Origin: an uncultured Eubacteriales bacterium
Lineage (GTDB): Bacteria > Bacillota > Clostridia > Monoglobales > Firm-18
Assembly: GCA_905210885.1 (NCBI GenBank)
Contig: CAJLYO010000108.1
Span: 1 to 6,255, forward strand
Reading direction: 5' to 3'
DNA: 6,255 bases
The first letter of the stretch is position 1. Each line of letters opens with the position of its first letter. The translations under genes were made by a program, and so were the position numbers. The notes under the pieces are model-generated. The model saw only the letters and a list, made by a program, of their open reading frames with translations. It had not been told where the DNA came from and ran no database searches. This document shows positions 1 to 5,552 of this stretch, one piece after another.

Positions 1-299
1 AAGTTCAGCCGAACGCGGTGATTTATGTAAACAATATATTCCCCGTTAACCGTGAGCTTATGAAAAAGCCGAAGGACTATATGACTAATGAGCGGATTGC
101 GGAATATAACGAAATAATAAAGAACGTATGCGCCGAAAAGGGCGTGAATTTTGTTGACGTTGCCTCGATAATGACTGATAAGAACGGTAATCTGTATGAG
201 CAGGCAACGACAGACGGTATTCATTTGAATAAGCCGTTTTGTGACAGATGGATTGCATACCTGAAAGGAGAAAAAATAGATGAGATTGTTGAAGATTAG
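1..299 (+). CDS. SGNH/GDSL-family hydrolase, C-terminal part (5' end outside window)
   Basis: Only the last ~99 codons are present; the frame is open to the left edge, so an internal GTG at 18 is not the real start. Visible are a beta-strand followed by the Asn-Pro turn typical of this fold (VIYVNNIFPVN), a stretch VNFVDVAS, and near the end DGIHLN, which matches the DxxH block carrying the catalytic Asp and His of SGNH hydrolases. The nucleophile Ser block (GDS) lies outside the window. Family members remove acyl or acetyl groups from lipids, polysaccharides or cell wall. The gene overlaps the following DUF4358 lipoprotein gene by 20 nt, so they are probably co-transcribed. From general knowledge of Clostridia, SGNH proteins and DUF4358 lipoproteins often sit together in cell-surface acylation loci, which suggests an envelope role; this is inference. 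Confidence 0.8.
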   Translation, partial: VQPNAVIYVNNIFPVNRELMKKPKDYMTNERIAEYNEIIKNVCAEKGVNFVDVASIMTDKNGNLYEQATTDGIHLNKPFCDRWIAYLKGEKIDEIVED

Positions 300-741
300 C
301 GCTGCCGCAGTGCTTGCGCTTGCGCTTATGTGCGGTTGCTCCGGCGGCGGTGCAAAAAACATTGACGCGTCAAAAGCCGCAGCGGAAATAGTTGAAAAGG
401 TTGAGTTTGAGGACGAGCTTGCCCTTGTGGACCCGAGTATAGTGAACGCGGTTTACGGATTTGACAGTGAAAACGTCTATGCTTCCGCTTCGTATATGGG
501 CAGCGGCGCAACGGCAGAGGAAGTAACCGTTGTTACCTTTAAGTCATTGACCGATGCAGATAAGGCTAAGTTTGACAAGCGTATTGAAAGTCAGAAGGAA
601 AGCTATAAAAGCTATAACCCGGACGAAATGCCGAAGCTTTCTTCGCCGGTTATAGAGTTTTCCGGCAGTACCGCAATTTTGTGCGTGTGCAATGACAGTG
701 CCGCAGCGAAAAAAGTTATTGACGGTATCATCGGCAAATGA
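280..741 (+). CDS. DUF4358 domain lipoprotein
   Basis: This is a 153-residue predicted lipoprotein of unknown function. Residues 1-19 form a short signal peptide (MRLLK, then an Ala/Leu-rich core), followed by Cys20 in the context LMCGC. Gly at -1 fits a lipobox, but Met at -3 is atypical. After a short Gly/Ser tether, residues ~30-150 match the DUF4358 pattern: an early amphipathic helix with VEFEDEL (41-47), an acidic-hydrophobic segment ending in VYGFD (58-62), SYMGSGATAEEV (71-82), a helix with RIESQKESY (101-109), YNPDEMPKL (112-120), and a final strand followed by an Ala/Lys helix. The ATG at 280 has a GGAG at 267-270, with 9 nt between. It overlaps the hydrolase gene by 20 nt and the next gene by 4 nt, which suggests translational coupling. 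It is probably anchored on the outer face of the membrane. The family assignment is by pattern recall, not by search. Confidence 0.85.
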   Translation: MRLLKISAAAVLALALMCGCSGGGAKNIDASKAAAEIVEKVEFEDELALVDPSIVNAVYGFDSENVYASASYMGSGATAEEVTVVTFKSLTDADKAKFDKRIESQKESYKSYNPDEMPKLSSPVIEFSGSTAILCVCNDSAAAKKVIDGIIGK

Positions 742-1196
742 AGGAAGTAGAGCTTAGGGAAATATATCCGTTTTTGTCCGAAATGCTTGAGTGCGGCAAC
801 AGCATAAGCTTTAAGCCGAACGGCACAAGTATGCTTCCGTTGCTGCGCCAGGGGCTTGACAGCGTTGTGCTTGCAAAACCTAAAAACGCACCCAAAAAAC
901 ACGACATCGTGTTTTACCGCCGCAGTAACGGACAGTTTGTTTTGCATAGGGCAGTAAATGTTAGAAACGGAATTTATACAATGTGCGGCGATAACCAGTG
1001 GGAAAAGGAACGCGGCATAACCGCGGATATGATTATCGGCATTGTAACGCAGCTTAAACGCGGCGGCACACCTGTTGATATTAACGCCGCGCCGTACAGC
1101 ATATATTGCCGTCTGCTGCCGCTTCGTCGTACATATTTGTTTTTGAGAAAGGCAGTTTCTTTTGTCTTAAGGCGGCTAAAATGTTTGGTTAAATAG
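738..1196 (+). CDS. S26-type (SipW/archaeal-like) peptidase domain protein
   Basis: This 152-residue protein carries the core of the S26 signal-peptidase / S24 LexA-like fold. Gly29-Thr-Ser31-Met-Leu-Pro34 matches the GxSMxP box with the Ser nucleophile. HDIVFYRR (55-62) matches the GDIVxxR strand. Leu-His70-Arg supplies the second catalytic residue as His, as in SipW/ER-type enzymes, rather than the Lys of standard bacterial signal peptidase I. CGDNQ (83-87) matches the conserved GDN box. The N-terminal membrane anchor usual in signal peptidase I is missing. The C-terminus (residues ~124-152) is instead a basic, hydrophobic, probably amphipathic tail that could associate with the membrane. 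The start ATG overlaps the stop of the DUF4358 gene (ATGA). Its substrate is unknown. It is the last gene of the operon, directly followed by a terminator. Confidence 0.83.
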   Translation: MKEVELREIYPFLSEMLECGNSISFKPNGTSMLPLLRQGLDSVVLAKPKNAPKKHDIVFYRRSNGQFVLHRAVNVRNGIYTMCGDNQWEKERGITADMIIGIVTQLKRGGTPVDINAAPYSIYCRLLPLRRTYLFLRKAVSFVLRRLKCLVK

Positions 1197-1230
1197 AAAA
1201 GCAGAAACCCGGTACGGGCTTCTGCTTTTT
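1197..1230. terminator. Bidirectional rho-independent terminator between convergent genes
   Basis: A hairpin starts immediately after the S26 gene stop. Ten base pairs (1197-1206 with 1220-1229) are followed by one A/C mismatch (1207/1219), four more pairs closing with CCCG/CGGG, and a GTA loop; a T run follows to 1230. Read from the - strand the mismatch becomes a G-U wobble, so the stem is continuous, and a U-rich tail (TTTTCTATTT) follows. It can therefore stop transcription from both the S26 operon and the AraC gene. Confidence 0.9.
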
Positions 1231-1246
1231 GTTATTCAGGGCGCAG

Positions 1247-1681
1247 TCACTTAAACGCACTGTTTCTGTAGTTTGCCGGCGGTACACCTTCATGTTGTTT
1301 GAATTTTCTGGAAAAATAAAATTCGTTTTCGTATCCGACCGCGGCGGCTATGTCGTACATAGACATGGCTGTTGTCAGCAGCAATTTCTTTGCCTTGTTT
1401 ATGCGTATTTCGGCAAGCGTATCTGATATTGATTTCCCGGTTTCTGCCTTGAATTTCCTTGAAAGACTCCGATAACTTGTGTTTAGTGCGGCGGCTATAT
1501 CGTTAACCTTAATTTTTGTGTTATAATACTCATCAAGATACAAAATTACCTGATGGGACAAGATATCTTCCGTGTCCGAACAAATATGCGCAGTTTTGCT
1601 GCTCCATGTGTCCGAAAGCTGCATAAGCCATGCCGCAAAACCTGCCTGAATGCTGTAGACATTTCCGTTTAAATTTAACAT
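1247..1681 (-). CDS. AraC-family regulator fragment: C-terminal double helix-turn-helix half
   Basis: From the ATG at 1681 this frame gives 144 residues. Residues 59-80 (VNDIAAALNTSYRSLSRKFKAE) form the first helix-turn-helix. Residues 108-129 (MYDIAAAVGYENEFYFSRKFKQ) form the second, with the GYxxxxYFSRxFK signature of AraC/XylS proteins. The characteristic GVPPANYR end follows. The frame is open for 22 codons upstream of this ATG and encodes natural linker sequence. The ATG has no convincing ribosome binding site, so independent translation of this half is doubtful and it is best read as part of the broken gene. Confidence 0.7.
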   Translation of the reverse strand: MLNLNGNVYSIQAGFAAWLMQLSDTWSSKTAHICSDTEDILSHQVILYLDEYYNTKIKVNDIAAALNTSYRSLSRKFKAETGKSISDTLAEIRINKAKKLLLTTAMSMYDIAAAVGYENEFYFSRKFKQHEGVPPANYRNSAFK

Positions 1682-1740
1682 TTCAATATGCGAATCAAAC
1701 GCCGCTGCGTGCGGCAGTGAGAGGGTGTCGGTTACACTCT

Positions 1741-2079
1741 TTATATCTTTTGCCGTCGTTCGTCAATACCGAATCTTATGCAAACACCGTCATCGCCGGT
1801 ATTGTTATTTCTGTGTGAATGAGGGATACCGGGCGGAATCATATAAGACATTCCGGCTTCGACAAGAAATTCCTTGCCGTCTGTCGTGGTATAAACCGAC
1901 CCTTTTGATACGTAATTGAACTCATACCATGGATGATAATGGGTATTGATAACCCAACTTTTTCCGTGGGTCGCACGCGAGGCATAGCAGACGTTAATTA
2001 TTATGCCGTTAAATTCAAAATGCTGCGTCAATATGTTCCGGAGCCTGTTTACATTTGTCAATATTCCTTTGAATGACAT
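1741..2079 (-). CDS. AraC-family regulator fragment: N-terminal cupin sensor half
   Basis: Reading from the ATG at 2079 gives 112 residues. The AraC-type cupin ligand-binding domain is recognisable from HYHPWYEFNYVSKG (residues 47-60, the HxH...E pattern with the strand and turn), through a strand TTTDGKEFLVEAGMSY, to IPPGIPHSHRN (81-91), the proline turn and PHS motif typical of these sensors. The domain normally binds a sugar or other small effector and controls DNA binding. The fragment ends at GIDERRQKI, where the frame shifts. On its own it has no DNA-binding domain. If it is translated and stable it could at most bind ligand or dimerise. Confidence 0.7.
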   Translation of the reverse strand: MSFKGILTNVNRLRNILTQHFEFNGIIINVCYASRATHGKSWVINTHYHPWYEFNYVSKGSVYTTTDGKEFLVEAGMSYMIPPGIPHSHRNNNTGDDGVCIRFGIDERRQKI

Positions 2080-2107
2080 GTTATCACTCCCCAACATTCA
2101 ATTTTGG

Positions 2108-2152
2108 TGCCATTTATCATTATAACATATAGTTTTATGAATGTAAATGGCA
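2108..2152. promoter_or_regulatory. 9-bp inverted repeat bracketing the araC promoter (candidate operator)
   Basis: TGCCATTTA at 2108-2116 is repeated in perfect inverted form (TAAATGGCA) at 2144-2152, with centres 36 bp apart. One arm overlaps the araC -35 box and the other covers the predicted transcription start. Binding at both arms would block the promoter, which would fit autorepression, possibly through a short loop. The bound protein is not known; the AraC regulator is the obvious candidate. Confidence 0.5.
2119..2147 (-). promoter_or_regulatory. Sigma-A-type promoter of the AraC-family gene
   Basis: On the - strand, TTTACA (2147-2142) is followed by a 17-nt spacer and TATAAT (2124-2119), preceded by TGT so that it is also an extended -10. 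It predicts a start of transcription near 2112, leaving about 33 nt of leader before the chosen ATG at 2079. Confidence 0.75.
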
Positions 2153-2184
2153 TAATAGTATAAAAAACATACTGCATATTGTCC

Positions 2185-2198
2185 TGAATATATATTCA
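2185..2198. promoter_or_regulatory. 14-bp perfect palindrome upstream of the ROK promoter (candidate regulator site)
   Basis: TGAATATATATTCA is self-complementary. It overlaps the start of the weak -35 of the kinase promoter and is centred about 38-39 bp before the predicted transcription start, close to the position of class II activator sites. The sequence is AT-rich, so chance is possible. Confidence 0.35.
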
Positions 2199-2223
2199 AT
2201 ATTATCTTATCAAATGTTAAAAT
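2195..2223 (+). promoter_or_regulatory. Extended -10 promoter of the ROK kinase-SIS operon
   Basis: TGTTAAAAT (2215-2223) is an extended -10 with five of six matches in the hexamer. The -35 (TTCAAT, 2195-2200; spacer 17) is poor, which fits a promoter that relies on the TG motif or on an activator. Transcription would start near 2230, leaving a very short leader before the ATG at 2246. Confidence 0.55.
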
Positions 2224-2245
2224 AGTAGTATATAAGGAGGGAATT

Positions 2246-3202
2246 ATGAGGTATATAGGTTTTGATATAGGCGGTACCAAGTGCGCTGTGTGCATAGGAG
2301 AAGAAAACGGCGGAAAAATTAATATAATAAACAGACATGCTGTTCCGACCGACCACAGTATAGGACCGTATGAAATGGTAGAAAAAATGTGCGTCATGGC
2401 GGAAAACATGACAGATGATTTCCGATGCACCGGAATAAGCTGCGGCGGACCGCTTGATTCCGCAATGGGTGTTATACTTTCGCCGCCAAATCTTTTAGGC
2501 TGGGATAATGTTAAAATAACAGAATATATTCAAAAGCGCTGGGGTGGAAAAGCTTTCCTTCAAAATGATGCAAACGCATGTGCGGCGGCGGAATGGAAAT
2601 ACGGCGCCGGCAAAGGCTGCGATAATATGATTTTCCTTACGTTCGGAACCGGGATGGGCGCGGGACTTATATTAAACGGCAGACTGTACCGCGGAACAAA
2701 TGACATGGCGGGGGAAATCGGTCATGTAAGAATGTCGGAAACCGGACCTGTCGGATATGGCAAGGCGGGTTCGTTTGAAGGTTTTTGTTCCGGAAACGGA
2801 ATCGCACAAATTGCGAGAATTCACGCGTTGGAAAAACTGCAAATGGGAAAATCCGTATCATATTGCAAAACACAGGCGGAACTTGACGGAATAACAGCAA
2901 AACTTGTTGCGGAATATGCGGAAAAAGGTTTTTCGGACGCCAAAGAGATTTATGAAATCTGCGGCGAAAAACTCGGCAAAGGACTTTCGGTGCTTATAGA
3001 TATTTTAAATCCGCAGCGTATAGTAATAGGCAGCATATTTGAAAGAAGCGGACATTTACTTAAAGAATCAATGGAAAATGTTTTGAAACGCGAATGTCTT
3101 GAGGCTTCTCTTAGCTGCTGTGAAATAGTTGCGGCAGAATTATGCGATAATATAGGTGATTACGCGGCTTTGGCAGTTGCGTCTATGGGGGAGGAGAATT
3201 AA
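2246..3202 (+). CDS. ROK-family sugar kinase lacking the zinc-finger cysteines
   Basis: This 318-residue protein has the length and motif order of a ROK kinase, which phosphorylates a sugar with ATP in the cytoplasm. The phosphate loop is DIGGTK (7-12). CGGPLD (66-71) is the inter-strand motif, and LQNDANACAAAEW (105-117) holds the catalytic base Asp108. FGTGMGAGLILNG (133-145) is the second phosphate motif. GEIGHV (156-161) supplies Glu157 and His160, which contact sugar in the family. NPQRIVIGS (255-263) is the late adenosine-side strand. The usual CxCGxxGCxE zinc motif is replaced by VGYGKAGSFEG (169-179): the Gly and Glu framework is kept but all three Cys are lost. AAGGAGGG at 2234-2241 precedes the ATG. 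The SIS gene follows after 1 nt. Phosphorylation of a free aldose or ketose for the isomerase is inferred; the sugar cannot be named. Confidence 0.9.
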   Translation: MRYIGFDIGGTKCAVCIGEENGGKINIINRHAVPTDHSIGPYEMVEKMCVMAENMTDDFRCTGISCGGPLDSAMGVILSPPNLLGWDNVKITEYIQKRWGGKAFLQNDANACAAAEWKYGAGKGCDNMIFLTFGTGMGAGLILNGRLYRGTNDMAGEIGHVRMSETGPVGYGKAGSFEGFCSGNGIAQIARIHALEKLQMGKSVSYCKTQAELDGITAKLVAEYAEKGFSDAKEIYEICGEKLGKGLSVLIDILNPQRIVIGSIFERSGHLLKESMENVLKRECLEASLSCCEIVAAELCDNIGDYAALAVASMGEEN

Positions 3203-3203
3203 T

Positions 3204-3797
3204 ATGGAACAGCTTTTGAAAAGATACCCGAAACTTATTCAATGTAAGGATGATATTGAACGAGCGCTTTCGTTGATTATCGAAACATACAAAAACGGCG
3301 GTAAAATATTAGTTTGCGGCAACGGAGGGAGTGCCGCGGACAGCGAACATATAGTAGGCGAGCTTATGAAAGGCTTTTTGCTTAAGCGTCCCGTTATCGA
3401 TGAGAGGATACCTGAGCACATAAGAGCCGGACTTCAGGGAGCGCTGCCGGCAATATCACTGCCCAGTCAAAGTGCAATTCTTTCGGCTTTTATAAATGAT
3501 GTTGACCCGGAAATGATGTATGCCCAGCTTGTATACGGATATGCAAACGAAAATGACCTTGTAATAGGTTTGTCAACCTCCGGAAATTCAAAAAATGTCG
3601 TTAATGCAGTCGAAACAGCGCGTGCCGTAGGTGCCGCCGCATTGTCGCTTACCGGAGAAAGAGAAAGCAGGCTTTCGGCCCTGTCCGATGTTACAATAAA
3701 AGTTCCCGAAACAGAAACGTATAAAATTCAAGAGCTTCATTTGCCGGTATATCACTTTTTATGCGCCAATACGGAAAAAGCATTTTTTTCGGAGTAA
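3204..3797 (+). CDS. GmhA-like SIS-domain sugar-phosphate isomerase
   Basis: A start at 3204 gives 197 residues, with GGAGGAGAA at 3189-3197 as ribosome binding site inside the end of the kinase gene. Upstream in-frame codons (from 3156) lie inside the kinase gene and do not resemble the family. CGNGGSAADSEH (38-49) is the phosphosugar loop, ND (98-99) and STSGNS (124-129) are the other SIS motifs, and TYKIQELHLPVYH (172-184) is the heptose isomerase tail. His49/Glu53 and Gln176/His184 have the same 4- and 8-residue spacings as the E. coli GmhA metal site (His61, Glu65, Gln172, His180). An insertion lies around residues 61-80. GmhA converts sedoheptulose 7-phosphate to a heptose 7-phosphate, but no other heptose pathway gene is visible. 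A related ketose/aldose phosphate reaction on the ROK product is equally likely. Confidence 0.87.
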   Translation: MEQLLKRYPKLIQCKDDIERALSLIIETYKNGGKILVCGNGGSAADSEHIVGELMKGFLLKRPVIDERIPEHIRAGLQGALPAISLPSQSAILSAFINDVDPEMMYAQLVYGYANENDLVIGLSTSGNSKNVVNAVETARAVGAAALSLTGERESRLSALSDVTIKVPETETYKIQELHLPVYHFLCANTEKAFFSE

Positions 3798-3802
3798 TTT
3801 AG

Positions 3803-3834
3803 AAAGCAGAAACCCACACAGGGGCTTCTGCTTT
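3803..3834. terminator. Bidirectional rho-independent terminator between the SIS and SLH genes
   Basis: Nine pairs (3803-3811 with 3826-3834) are followed by an A/C mismatch (3812/3825) and three C-G pairs (3813-3815 with 3822-3824), with a six-base loop. A T run lies at 3832-3837 for + strand transcripts. On the - strand the mismatch is a G-U pair, with a weaker U-rich tail. It closes the kinase-isomerase operon and probably also the SLH gene. Confidence 0.88.
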
Positions 3835-3840
3835 TTTGCG

Positions 3841-5274
3841 TTACAGGTTGTATTTTTTAGCTGCGGCATAAGCTATGCTTACCATATCGCCGCGCAGAAA
3901 TGTTTGTAATTTTTGAATCTTTTCCGCATATGCATCGGACATAAGACCGGCTTTCTTTGCTGTTTCAAATGCATTTTCCGGCTGTGCTTCGGCATATCCG
4001 AAGGCGCGGAGCACAAGCGCCGTAAATTCGGCAGCGGTCATGTTGCGTTCCGGTGTAAAATTGCCGTCGCCTGTTCCGGCAACAATTTTGTTGTTTTTTG
4101 CAAATGCAACATATTTTGCAAACCAGTCGTTTTCCGAAACATCGGTAAACTCATCGGAATAGCTTGCGTTCATTGCGTCCGCTTCTTTTCCGATAAGGCG
4201 CACAAGCATCGCCGTGCCTTCCGCTCTGGTTAACGGTTTGTCAAGCTCGTAGCCGTTTTCCGTGCCTTTAAATAATTGCTTTTCTTTTAAAGCGTCCGCT
4301 ATTTGTACGTCGGTAAGAGCGGTTTCCGGCTTTTCATCGGTTTTGTTTGTTTCGTTGGGCTTTACGACTGTTTCCGGCTGTTTTACTTCCGTGTCCGGTT
4401 TCTTTACTTCCGTGTCCGGTTGTTTTACATCGGTTTTCGGCTTTTCCTCCGGTTCAGTAAATTTCGGGTCTGTTTTTATTTCGCCTTCGCCGTTTTGTTT
4501 TTCCAAGTACTCTGCATACTCGTCCTCAGTCATTTTTGTGCCGTATACATAGTAGATGGTATCGCCGGTTTCCGGGTCGGAGCTAACAGATATTCTGTTG
4601 TTGCGCTCATTTAGATAATACTGCTGGCGCGCCTCGCGTTCCTGCTTCAGCATTTCAAGAAAACTATCATAATCGTATGCTTTGCCGAATTCAAAAGCAA
4701 ATTTTTCGTCATCTGTTACGTTGTATTCGGTGTATTGTGCTTCGGTAAGGTCATACGGAATAAGATATTTTTTACTGCCGCAATTTATGTAGTACGTCCA
4801 GAAGTTTACGGCTGATGACATTATGTTCATGTTTCTTACCATGTCCGGAGCCGGGAGATTGTTGTCGGAAATCATTTTTTCAAGTGTACCGTCCGTCAGG
4901 CTTTTGTTTACGCCGTAAATTCCGTTTCTGATATTATCCGACATTACTTCGTATACGTACTTGCCTGAGCTGTCCGAGTAATGTACAACATTTATTTTCT
5001 TGTCGGAATCCAAAAGAGAAAAGTATATATAAAACTGTGTTTTTTCCTGCTGCGGCAAGTTAAAGGGTTCCTCCCAAAAGCCATACAGGGCAATTGAAAT
5101 GTTGTCAAAATCAATTGCATTTCTGTCAAGACCGCAATCGGTAACAGCGGCTTCAATTTCATCTTTGTACATTTCGGCGGTGTTTGCCATTGCCTTTTTA
5201 ATTGCATCGCCGTCCGCGTAAACCGAGGTAAAACACAAAATCAGTGTTAAAACAGCACATATTATTTTTTTCAT
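3841..5274 (-). CDS. Secreted S-layer-homology (SLH) domain protein
   Basis: The start at 5274 is preferred over 5292 because AAAGGAAG (5289-5282) sits correctly upstream; it gives 477 residues. Residues 1-20 are a signal peptide with a VYA|DG cleavage site. Residues ~21-270 form a unique region of unknown function, acidic and Tyr-rich, with no family recognised. Residues ~271-318 are a Pro/Lys/Thr/Glu linker with 7-residue repeats (PDTEVKK, PDTEVKQ and variants). The C-terminus holds SLH-type repeats. The first, ~319-364, is degenerate and ends in LTRAEGTAMLVRLIG. The second, 376-428, is clear: FTDVSENDWFAKYVAFAKNN, then FTPERNMTAAEF and VLRAFGYA. A third, ~435-474, is weak. SLH domains bind cell-wall secondary polymers, so the N-terminal part is probably displayed on the surface. 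The gene is monocistronic, with its own promoter and a shared terminator. Confidence 0.88.
   Translation of the reverse strand: MKKIICAVLTLILCFTSVYADGDAIKKAMANTAEMYKDEIEAAVTDCGLDRNAIDFDNISIALYGFWEEPFNLPQQEKTQFYIYFSLLDSDKKINVVHYSDSSGKYVYEVMSDNIRNGIYGVNKSLTDGTLEKMISDNNLPAPDMVRNMNIMSSAVNFWTYYINCGSKKYLIPYDLTEAQYTEYNVTDDEKFAFEFGKAYDYDSFLEMLKQEREARQQYYLNERNNRISVSSDPETGDTIYYVYGTKMTEDEYAEYLEKQNGEGEIKTDPKFTEPEEKPKTDVKQPDTEVKKPDTEVKQPETVVKPNETNKTDEKPETALTDVQIADALKEKQLFKGTENGYELDKPLTRAEGTAMLVRLIGKEADAMNASYSDEFTDVSENDWFAKYVAFAKNNKIVAGTGDGNFTPERNMTAAEFTALVLRAFGYAEAQPENAFETAKKAGLMSDAYAEKIQKLQTFLRGDMVSIAYAAAKKYNL
4370..4432 (-). repeat. 21-bp tandem repeat coding the SLH-protein linker
   Basis: Three consecutive 21-nt units (4370-4390, 4391-4411, 4412-4432), with a decayed fourth after them, encode the heptad-like PDTEVK(K/Q) linker between the surface domain and the SLH repeats. 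The units differ by only a few bases. Whole-unit gain or loss would keep the frame and change only the linker length. Confidence 0.8.
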
Positions 5275-5303
5275 ATTAACACTTCCTTTCATATATTTAT
5301 TAT

Positions 5304-5332
5304 ATTATACCATTTTAAGGTTAAATTGTAAA
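5304..5332 (-). promoter_or_regulatory. Sigma-A-type promoter of the SLH gene
   Basis: On the - strand, TTTACA (5332-5327), a 17-nt spacer and TATAAT (5309-5304) with an upstream TGG give a near-consensus extended -10 promoter. The -35, the spacing and the -10 are the same as in the araC promoter at 2119-2147. Transcription would start near 5297, about 23 nt before the chosen ATG. Confidence 0.8.
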
Positions 5333-5432
5333 ACGTCACTTTTATAGTAGTTTTTGCATCTTGACGGTCTGCGTGTCGTTCCGTCCGTGGAGAATATTCT
5401 TTTATTCGTGTGTGTTGTTATACTTAAAATTA

Positions 5433-5460
5433 TTTACCCGGTTATACGTGCCGCTATAAT
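5433..5460 (+). promoter_or_regulatory. Candidate + strand promoter inside the nested repeat element
   Basis: TTTACC (5433-5438), a 16-nt spacer and a perfect TATAAT (5455-5460) would start transcription near 5467, toward the 28-bp inverted repeat. No protein start with a ribosome binding site follows. If active, it would make a structured non-coding RNA. Confidence 0.35.
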
Positions 5461-5524
5461 AAACGTGCAACAGTTCAGTTGGAGGCTGAAAATACAGCAG
5501 TTATATTTATGTACGGCGCACGGT

Positions 5525-5552
5525 TAGGCAAAGCAGAGTCGAACCCCATGCG
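5525..5552. repeat. Left arm of a perfect 28-bp inverted repeat
   Basis: Its reverse complement is found without a mismatch at 5774-5801; the arms enclose 221 bp (5553-5773). The arm begins TAGGCAAAGCAGAG and ends CCCCATGCG. Confidence 0.9.

Larger units (their letters stand above)
1247..2079 (-). pseudogene. AraC-family transcriptional regulator, split by a one-base frameshift
   Basis: Two adjacent - strand reading frames encode the two halves of one AraC/XylS regulator: an N-terminal cupin sensor domain, then a C-terminal double helix-turn-helix. The first frame stops at 1741-1743 (TAA). The second frame is closed upstream by a TGA around 1770 but open through the region just before 1743. 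Adding one base in the A run at 1748-1751 (AAAA on the - strand) joins them into a protein of about 277 residues, normal for the family, reading DERRQ-KDIKSVTDTLSLPH across the junction. The start at 2079 is chosen because GGGGAG (2092-2087) sits 7 nt upstream; the ATG at 2097 has no such site. The gene is divergent from the ROK kinase operon and probably regulates it. The break could be a real deletion, a sequencing or assembly error in the homopolymer, or -1 slippage on CAAAAG. Confidence 0.85.

Noticed and set aside
612..947. 111-codon - strand open frame opposite the DUF4358 and S26 genes
   Set aside because: It is antisense to two genes with recognisable domains and shows no family features.
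2098..2430. 110-codon - strand open frame overlapping the ROK gene start and the promoter spacer
   Set aside because: It runs antisense to the clear DIGGTK-containing N-terminus and across both promoters, and matches no recognisable family.
3156..3203. Upstream in-frame start for the SIS protein
   Set aside because: The extra 16 residues come from a second frame of the kinase gene; the ATG at 3204 has a strong ribosome binding site and the expected family N-terminus.
4370..4432. Regular 21-bp repeats considered as a CRISPR array
   Set aside because: They are contiguous with no spacers and encode the linker of the SLH protein in frame.
4262..4614. Overlapping + strand open frames rich in Phe/Ser/Val opposite the SLH gene
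   Set aside because: They are antisense shadows of the linker repeats and have no start signals.
5275..5292. Upstream ATG at 5292 for the SLH protein
   Set aside because: It would put the ribosome binding site AAAGGAAG inside the coding region and add MKGSVN before a typical signal peptide start.
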